Below, in pieces: positions 56,731 to 64,000 of a stretch of DNA of 64,000 nt. The stretch spans positions 51,638,672-51,702,671 of the forward strand of contig JAJLRJ010000001.1 of NCBI GenBank assembly GCA_024195265.1, written 5' to 3'. The DNA comes from Dendrophyllia cribrosa. Its lineage: Eukaryota; Cnidaria; Anthozoa; Scleractinia; Dendrophylliidae. The notes beneath the pieces were generated by a model, which was not told the origin of the DNA, searched no databases, and saw only the letters and a list, made by a program, of their open reading frames with translations. How positions within the stretch are numbered: the first letter of the stretch is position 1; every line of letters starts with the position of its first letter. The translations under genes were made by a program, and so were the position numbers.

Positions 56731-57604
56731 TCCCGAGCCCAACTTTTCAGGCAGTAGGTAATTGGCGGGGTTTATTTAATAAAAACACCTGAGAGAACAA
56801 AAGAAAACGAGCCACTGGTTATTTGGGTACCAGTGTAAATAAACAGGTCATTGATCGCTAAACTCTTCAACCCTTATTTTACTGCTTTCACAACTATGCT
56901 CAGCCGTCGCTACTCAACTCAGATTTAAACCAATTAATAATCGAGTGCTTTTACTAGAAACGACTTTATCGCTAATACATTGTTTGATGCAGCAATAAGG
57001 TATGAAAGGTTTTTACCTGTTAGATATTTAGTCTATTTTACTTGTTAAGTAATTGCATATCCACTACATTAGGGCAATGGAAATGGAACTCCATTTTCAG
57101 CTAACGATCGAACTCACAGAAGATGTTTGAGAGATACTTTGAAAATATTTACAATATTGATGTTTGGAATTCGCCGCGGCGCTAGTCAGATAAGGGAGAA
57201 TTGAAACGTCAAAAGAATATAATGCAAGAAAGGCATACTGTAAATGAAAATTAAACTGGACTGGACTTCTAAAACGAGGACTAGCAAAATGGGTTAGACT
57301 TTCTCTTTACTAAAAAGGATCATCTATATAAAGAACTTCTCTAATGATCTAATAATCATAAGTACCAAAAGTGTTTAACTTAACATGACATTTCCCAACA
57401 GTAACAAACAAAGAACATACTACAATGATGCTAAGAGCCAGTAACATATGGTCGTTTTGCAAGTCTGGAATTTATAAGTCCTTTCCAGAAGGATCAAAAG
57501 TTGGTTCGGTTACGTTTAAGTGTGGTGTGCTTGCCGTAATTTATCTCTTCGTCCACAATGGTCGAAACGTTTATCACAACATGAGTTGTAGCCAGTTTAT
57601 GGAT

Positions 57605-58411
57605 GAGTCAATTCTAGCAGTGCCCATCCCCCCCCCCCCCCCCCCACCCCCGGGCGAACCCCCGGGCATTTGCATTTTTAAAAAAAAATGGTAAATTCCC
57701 ACAGTGGGGACAAGTAAGCTGTTCAAATTCCCCGCGGTCGGGCCAAAAAAAAAAGGTAAATGCCGCACCCCCGGGTTCATACAGCTCAAGTTTTAATAAT
57801 ATTTGTCTTGTAGCTAGAGCCAGTGAACAGACTAGAGTAAAAATGAGGCTTATTAAAAAATATATTCATCCGTTTTCATCTATTAAATCATGCAGTACAA
57901 GTTTTAATGTTGTTAATAAAACTATAGTACGGTATAGAAGGGAAACGGCTTTTGGTTCGAGTTATACGGAAGTTCGAGAAACCGAGGGTTCAAGAAATCG
58001 AAGTTTCACTGTAGTTCGAACGGCTATCAATTCAAGAAGCGGCTACAGACGTATGCATCTTCTTAAATTCGTTTGCCTTTGAAATGAAAACATTTACGAA
58101 AAAATTTAAATTAAAAAGAAACAAAAACGGTCAAACATAAATTAAAAAATGTCTACAAGCTTTTCTAGCCCTTGCTGGACCAGCCATTCTCCGACAAACT
58201 CCTCGTTATTGCCAATAAAAGTCCTTGAAGGATGCCATGTTTGAAGAGTTGTCAAACTGCGAGGCCGAAGCCATGTGGCTGTCAAATTCCCGGGGTAAAT
58301 GACGGGTGTGCTAATACCCGCCCCCCGGGCCAAGATAAAAAAATGCCCCACCCCCGGGATAGCAACATGTGTAAATGGCCCGGGGGGGATGGGCACTGCT
58401 GGAATTGACTC
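57605..58411. mobile_element. 0.8-kb inverted-repeat element with C-run ends
   Basis: gagtcaattctagcagtgcc and the inverse at the right (ggcactgctggaattgactc) bound it. A C run follows the left end and a G run precedes the right end. Several cccccggg blocks and a pogo-like remnant at 57928-58020 lie inside. A short reverse ORF (58142-58290) ends in EEFVGEWLVQQGLEKLVDIF, like part of a SAM domain. Confidence 0.7.
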
Positions 58412-59669
58412 GGTTAGTTTAGTCTAACCGAAATATCGGGCATATATTATTAAAAGAAATCGAACGAATTTGCTGTCTGATCAACCTTGCATGTTAAAGC
58501 TTTTTTATTTAGTTCATTGCTGATCCTGATCTGCTCAAAGATCCAGCTACATTTTGCTACTGTTTGTTCAAGTGGCCCTTGCAGTTTTACAGAAGTTTTT
58601 GATAAGCCCCCTGTTTATTAAGCCCTCCCACACCCCACTTCCACTCCCCCCTTCCCCCCCCCCCCCCCCCCCTCTCCCCCCACAAAACCACGGAAGACAC
58701 AGCCACTAAGGTCGGGTTGGAATCGCATTATTTTCTTGATCTCAGCACTTCCAACTTCCAATTTCATATGGACATTTTCAACACTTTCTTACCAAGTTCT
58801 GTTTTCAGTATGTCAATGATAGTTTTTTACTTACATGTCGCATTGTACGTTCCTGGAACAACAAGTTCATCTTCAAGTTTTAAATAAGCCCCCTCCCCTG
58901 ACTCGTCCCCAGTCGTCTCTCAATTAACGAGAGGAACGCGAGGTGTGATGGGAAGGAGGAAAGAGGGGAGACACCCCCTTCGGTCGCGCTTCTCTCGTCC
59001 GCGTCTATCCCCCACGCGCGTTTCCCGCGTCTTGCCCTCCCTATTAAGCCCCCCCTCCCCCCCTTCCCCCTCGAAGGCCTGAAAATAGATAAGCCCCTTG
59101 GAGCTTATAGAGCGTTAACGGACGGTTTTGATCATTAAATGACTTAACGCAAAAGATTCAAAAGACACCAACGACAGAACACAACAGCCAACCAACAATA
59201 GAAATACCCCGAGTTTCTGACGCGCGGGAAACGATTGAATTTTGCATGACATCGCACGGAGAAACCGTCTTCGCTCTGATGCAAATCCCTTCCAAAATGA
59301 CACACAGGTAAATCGTTTTGCTATTATTGCGGTCGACGAGAGGAGACCGCGAGTCTAATTTTGTGTTTAGCGAAAAAATTTGAGATTTTTCTCTGTTTAT
59401 CCAATTACCATTATCCAATTATCCAATTACCTCGCTTTCAAATTTGGCAGCCTCGTTTTCACGTAAGATAATGCGGTGACTCGCGGATCGAAGTATCGAT
59501 TTGCTTGCGTGATTAAGTTCAACATCTGCCGCCATATTTCTATCCTTTTATCAGTGAATAACCGGTTAACTGAAAACGCGCGTCAGCCATTTAAATACTT
59601 CCGAAAACTCGCCCATGAAGTATTGCACGTGGTAATGCTCTGCGAAGAACTTCAACATCTGACGCCATA

Positions 59670-60290
59670 CTGCAATTATCAGTTGAGTAATGCACGAGCG
59701 AAGTTTGGTAAGAAAGTTTTGCCGTCAAAACTACATTGTTGTCAAGGGTAACTTGCTACATTTGCAACATTTACTTAATTGTCTGTTCTGGACGTTTTCA
59801 ATGAAAAATGTTATTTTGGCGCTTTTGAAACTGAAAATACAGACGTTTTGGGACTTTTGTCCCTTCATCAGTGAATAGCCGTTAATAGAAAACTATTAGT
59901 CAGCTATTTAAATAGTTCCAAATGTCGCAATATCGCAACATTACAGCGCGCGCGGAAAAAGTCTAAATAAAACTGAAGTCAATGTTCGTGCCGTGCGCTT
60001 GGAGTGTTTGGTATTTGAAAATCGCTCGCTCTGCTGGTCTTTCCGTAGTATTTTTCACTCACGGACAGTTGTGTTCTCGACGTTATCAGTAACAAAATGC
60101 GCGAAATAACTGATGACGTCCGTGACAGTCAATTAATTAATTAATTAATTAATTGGAAACGTAACAGGTTAATTGGAAACGTAACACAATTAATTCGACT
60201 TGACTTGACTTGACAACAACGTAGTTTTAACGGCAAAACTTTCTCACGAAACTTCGTAAGTGAGTGGCAACTGATAATCCGTTGTAGTAG
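59670..60290. repeat. Inverted repeat with about 85-bp arms, 450-bp centre
   Basis: gaagtttggtaagaaagttt and its inverse (aactttctcacgaaacttc) pair, followed by ttgccgtcaaaactacattg and its inverse. At 60128-60153 is an aatt microsatellite. Similar blocks (cagtgaata, tcagccatttaaata) repeat directly at 59550-59600 and 59870-59920. Positions 58412-59669 have no supported gene. Confidence 0.6.
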
Positions 60291-61265
60291 CTTAGCGTTC
60301 AAGTTGAATTCTACGCTGGTTGGCTGGGTGAGTTGAATTAACGGAACCTCCAGGCAATCACCCCCTCTATTCCCATGGCTCCTACACAAAAGTAGTCACG
60401 CAAAAAGTCATGCAACATGCCCTTGTACCCCCTCTCTAACCATTTCTCCTTTCCAGGCCAAAACAGGGCTAACTTGTAGTCTAAAGTGTACAACCATTCA
60501 CTTGATAAGGGGGAAGGGGGGATAGTTTCTGTGGAGCACCCAACTGTTACTCCTCTAACAAAAAAAGACTTCCCTTCGAACGCACTTATAATCCCTGATT
60601 ACTACTAGTATAGCTATAAAAAGCTCGGGTTCCTAGTGGTCACGGTCTAAGATTAAACCAAAGAAACAGACTACTTGCACCAATAGGTTATGTGTATTGG
60701 CCCCTTGAACCCCAAGAAAACACGAGAGAAAAAGTCCCAGAAAAGAAAAGATCGTAAAATTAGGTTAATGACAAATTGTAATTTGATTATAAATGATCTC
60801 TAAAGTGAGAAACACTTTTATTTATATATCCTTATTCTTGTTTAGCATTCTCGTCTCCAAAGCCGCTTGGCCTTCTTTTAAAACCGTCGGAGACTGAGAC
60901 TGTTTTTACACGCTTAGAATTTTTGGTACACTTTTAAAACGTTTGGTGAATTGACAGTGTATTGGCAATATATTAAACTTAAAACAGCGAAAACGACAAC
61001 CTTAACTTTTAAGTACTTTGCTTAACTTTTGCAAATTTCTCCGGTTTGACCGCGGTTAAAGTTTCTGTTTCTACAAACTTGACTGTGATGTTGCGTCGGT
61101 GGGGGAGTGAAACATCAGATACCACGCAGCTCTTAACAACCTAACAACCTCTATTTTCATTGCACCTAGGTATCGCGCAGCTCTATTGTTTACAGGGTCC
61201 ATTGTTGTGTTGTTTGTTCTGTTGTTTTGAAACAACGGTGAAAATTTGAATTTATCTGAACTGAG

Positions 61266-61412
61266 TCGATAAGGTAAATGGGCCACCGTAAAAAGGATTA
61301 AAAAGGCTGACGTTTCGATCGCTAGTCCTTGGTCAGAGCGAACGAAGGGCTAGCGCTCGAAACACTAGCTTTTGTATTTGTTTCGCTGGCCAATTTACCT
61401 TATCAACGTAGT
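61266..61412. mobile_element. Element with GATAAGGTAAAT ends, copy 1
   Basis: tcgataaggtaaatgggcca and the inverse ggccaatttaccttatcaac bound it; gctagtccttggtcagagcg and gggctagcgctcgaaac lie inside. Positions 60291-61265 and 61413-62119 have no supported gene, apart from a ct microsatellite near 61898. Confidence 0.65.
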
Positions 61413-62119
61413 TAATAAATCCAAATGTTCATGTTTTCCACTAGGCCGTGGGGGTATTTGCCATTTTGGTTGCGTTTATAAAACAATTAGGACTGAATAG
61501 AAATGACCTGGTGAATCAGAATACAAATTAAAATTTACACAACAACTGACTTTTTGAAAATTTGCCTCTTTAGTGAGTCACCCTAGTTACCCAACAAAAA
61601 TGATTAATTTTTTGACACAAGCTAACAAAATGTGAAAGTGTAAACAGCACTACACTAGAAAGGAAACGAGCTTGGAACATAATTTTTAGTACATTTTAAC
61701 TCCATTTTCGATGCAAACAACAAACGACTAATGCGTTTTGAACAACAAAGTTGAACAATAAATCACTGACAGAATATTAAATAATCTAAAGTGATTCCTT
61801 TATTATTCAAATTCTGACTTGTTAAGTGTCATTCATTCAAGCGAAAAATAGACGCCCAGTGAAGGGCATAAATTAGAATATGCTTTGTTTAAAATCGCTC
61901 TCTCTCTCTCTCTTCTCGAACAGACGTGTAATTTTTTTAGAGTGAGTTCTCTTGTGAAGATAGTCACCAAAAGGGCTTCGAAAATGATTTCTGTTCTCTT
62001 TTTTTCTGTTGAGTTTTAGTGGTTCAAGGCTTTATAGTCGCAATTACCGTTGAAATTGTTTTGAAAGCCCGGCGGCTGGCAGGAATCGGTTACCATTTTG
62101 TTAATCCAGTTGTGCCGCA

Positions 62120-62637
62120 ATGGAGCCTGAATTAACAAGCGACGACGATGAATCTGGAGGAGAAGAAACTAGGGCCAAAACTAACGTCGACGAAGAGGGC
62201 TTTACCCAGCTTGACCACATCAAAATTTGCATCAGTTTTGGCGGTGTAGCGATGCTTCTTCATTCGCTCTACACAGTCGTTCTATCCGGCTCGCAGGATA
62301 TCTTGGCAGGGACTCTGATTCCCACCACAACGATCCTCGCGTCGCACGTAGCTACGATGGTAGTTGTGACTTCGTTCTTTCCATGGTGCATGCAACAAAT
62401 TCCCTACTTTTGGCGCACGTTGATGGTGTTTGTGGCCATGGCTTCTGGGACTCTAGTTCTGATCACAGTAAAGAGCGTTTACGTGAAGATCATCGGAGTG
62501 TCGCTAAACGCACTCGCCCATGGCTTGGGGGAAATTTCATTTCTGGCACTGAGCGCTTTTTATGGGAAGTTCTCCGTTACCTCCTTCGCGGCAGGGAGTG
62601 GGGCTGGAATTTTACTCGGGCCAATTTATTACACAGG
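62120..62637 (+). CDS. CLN3 (battenin)-like protein, first exon
   Basis: Start of a lysosomal/endosomal multi-pass membrane protein of the CLN3 family, named for juvenile neuronal ceroid lipofuscinosis. The ATG at 62120 opens an acidic N-terminus (MEPELTSDDDESGGEET) and four to five hydrophobic segments. The match to the family is strongest in HGLGEISFLALSAFY followed by AGSGAGILLGPIYYTG, the conserved GLGE-FL-L-AFY block. The exon ends TACACAG/gtaagc at 62637 in phase 2. The further exons would lie past 64000; 62638-64000 is intron-like, with the repeat at 63073. The N-terminal part is diverged from vertebrates, so the subfamily is open. Confidence 0.75.
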
Positions 62638-64000
62638 TAAGCAGAAAAAAGACATTATGTGGCAATAATCTCCTCATATAATTTCACCTTTGAGAATAAT
62701 ATCAGTGGTCTCAAATGCAGTAAGCGGTATATTGTATTAGTCATAATACATACGTTTATATTTGATCGAAAATAGCCTTCAAACAGGTTATTTTATCAAG
62801 TAATAAACTATTAACATAGAGCGATACTTTTTTCCACCTTTTCATGATCGTCTAAAGTACTACTATTTTAGTTCATGAAAATAATAAAATTTTGATAAAT
62901 TAATGATTTTGCAAAGAGTGTTTTTTTTTCAGTTTAGCTGCAATCAACCAGGTCATTAATGTTTAGCTGCAATCAACCAGGTCATTTCTCATGACTGTAA
63001 AGAGGCAAGAGAAAATAGATCATTTTCTCTTGACAGAGGTTATTCAGCAAAAGCGAAAATTTGGTTTTATCAACCGATAAGGTAAATTAGCCACCGTAAA
63101 ACCTTTGTAACATATGATATATATTTTTTATCGTATGCATGAAAAAGTAGACGTTTCTAAAATAATAATAATAATTTACATTTGTATCGCGCCAAACCAG
63201 TTCAATAGTTATCCGTGGCGCCAGCTCTCGCTCGAAACGCGTCAGCTTTTGAATCTTTTTACGGTGGTCAGTTAACCTCATTAACACAGTTGATGAAATA
63301 AAATTTTCATGTTTCCTTCAGCACTATGCCAAAGGCTGACAGACCTCCCTCTCGTGGCGAAAATATTATAAGAGGCATAACAGGCGTTTGATTATTATGA
63401 GAGTGATGAAAGCGCAATAAAAGCCTCTGACAGCCAGGGTAACGCAGCGCCATAGTTTCTTTAGAAACTAATCCTATATTCAGAGGAAAGTTGTGAAATA
63501 TGGCTGGGTATTTTTATAAGACTGTTTTATTTTTTCGAGCCTTTAACAATCTAGAGAGAGATTGATTGCTTCCCCTTGAGTAAACCTTAAAATATTCTTG
63601 TTTACTTTTTGGTGAACAAGACAGGTTACAAGTGAAATAGATATCCTATTTTTTTTTCTGATCCGATGTAGTTGCTAAGTCAGTCATCTACTCCGTGTAT
63701 TGTTTTCTTGTCTTGCTTTATTCACGAGTAGCTGTTTTCACTTTATGAAAGCGAACATTTGAATAAGCATAAATAAGCATAAAAGTAAACAACGAGACAC
63801 CGTATTGTTCATCATAGACCAACTGAGTGTTTTCAACTGATGGAAATTATCTAGTTGTCTTTCTCTTCATTTAAATGTTTTTGTATATGTACACATCTTT
63901 AAATTTATACGTAATTTATATCGTGGCTTACATGGAAAACTGGCTCTGATTTTAGTTATTTTTTCGTTTGTGTTTCCGTATTCGAAAATCATGTAAATTG
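62638..64000. other. Intron or downstream region of the CLN3-like gene
   Basis: AT-rich; a short direct repeat (gtttagctgcaatcaaccag, twice) lies at 62933-62985. I see no further exon of the CLN3-like gene and nothing else supported beyond the element at 63073. Confidence 0.4.
63073..63300. mobile_element. Element with GATAAGGTAAAT end, copy 2
   Basis: ccgataaggtaaattagcca and accgtaaaacc match copy 1, and ctcgctcgaaacgcgtcagc corresponds to its right part. The right end is more diverged (gtcagttaacctcattaaca). Confidence 0.55.

Noticed and set aside
62227..62640. 137-codon ORF in another frame of the CLN3-like exon
   Set aside because: It overlaps the CLN3-like frame, which has family motifs and a proper donor, whereas this one has none.

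Overview
This window looks like nuclear DNA of a cnidarian, most likely an anthozoan such as a stony coral. The host genes are intron-rich with GT-AG splice sites and animal mitochondrial and lysosomal protein families. The non-coding DNA is AT-rich and crowded with miniature inverted-repeat elements, fold-back palindromes and long G/C runs. I could not run a search, so the species is not determined. Exon boundaries were read by eye from splice sites and reading-phase continuity.

Layout. (1) 1.2-6.0 kb, + strand: exons of mitochondrial ATP synthase subunit b (ATP5PB), 5' end missing. (2) 7.1-12.1 kb: a decayed tandem copy of the 16.6-20.7 kb region, holding broken pieces of thymidine phosphorylase exons and of the neighbouring EF-hand gene's first exon. 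(3) 13.4-19.7 kb, - strand: an intact four-exon thymidine phosphorylase gene (TYMP); its first intron holds a 1.08 kb fold-back palindrome and its last intron a transposon nested in another. (4) 20.5-35.6 kb, + strand: a long gene of about 18 exons for an EF-hand protein, divergent from TYMP across a short shared promoter region. (5) 35.5-53.5 kb: a small tandem family of an unrecognised multi-pass membrane protein, with two intact single-exon genes (about 93% identical by my count) and one pseudogene. One copy is followed by a 2.85 kb segment, missing from the other copy, with a chromodomain ORF and a tandem repeat of about 220 bp. (6) 41.6-45.5 kb, between the two membrane-protein copies: a 3.85 kb terminal-inverted-repeat element with one 581-residue ORF that appears to join a tegument-type cysteine protease domain, a lysine-rich repeat and an RPA-like zinc/OB domain. 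(7) 45.7-62 kb: transposon-rich DNA with PIF/Harbinger, pogo-like and TTAA-flanked elements, and one orphan terminal exon. (8) 62.1 kb to the end: the first exon of a CLN3 (battenin)-like gene that runs out of the window.

Most of the ATP5PB, TYMP, EF-hand and CLN3-like annotation is ordinary. The least ordinary parts are the 3.85 kb protease/RPA-like element, the membrane-protein family with its local sequence homogenisation, the chromodomain segment whose ORF ends inside the antisense of its neighbour, and several large near-perfect palindromes in introns.
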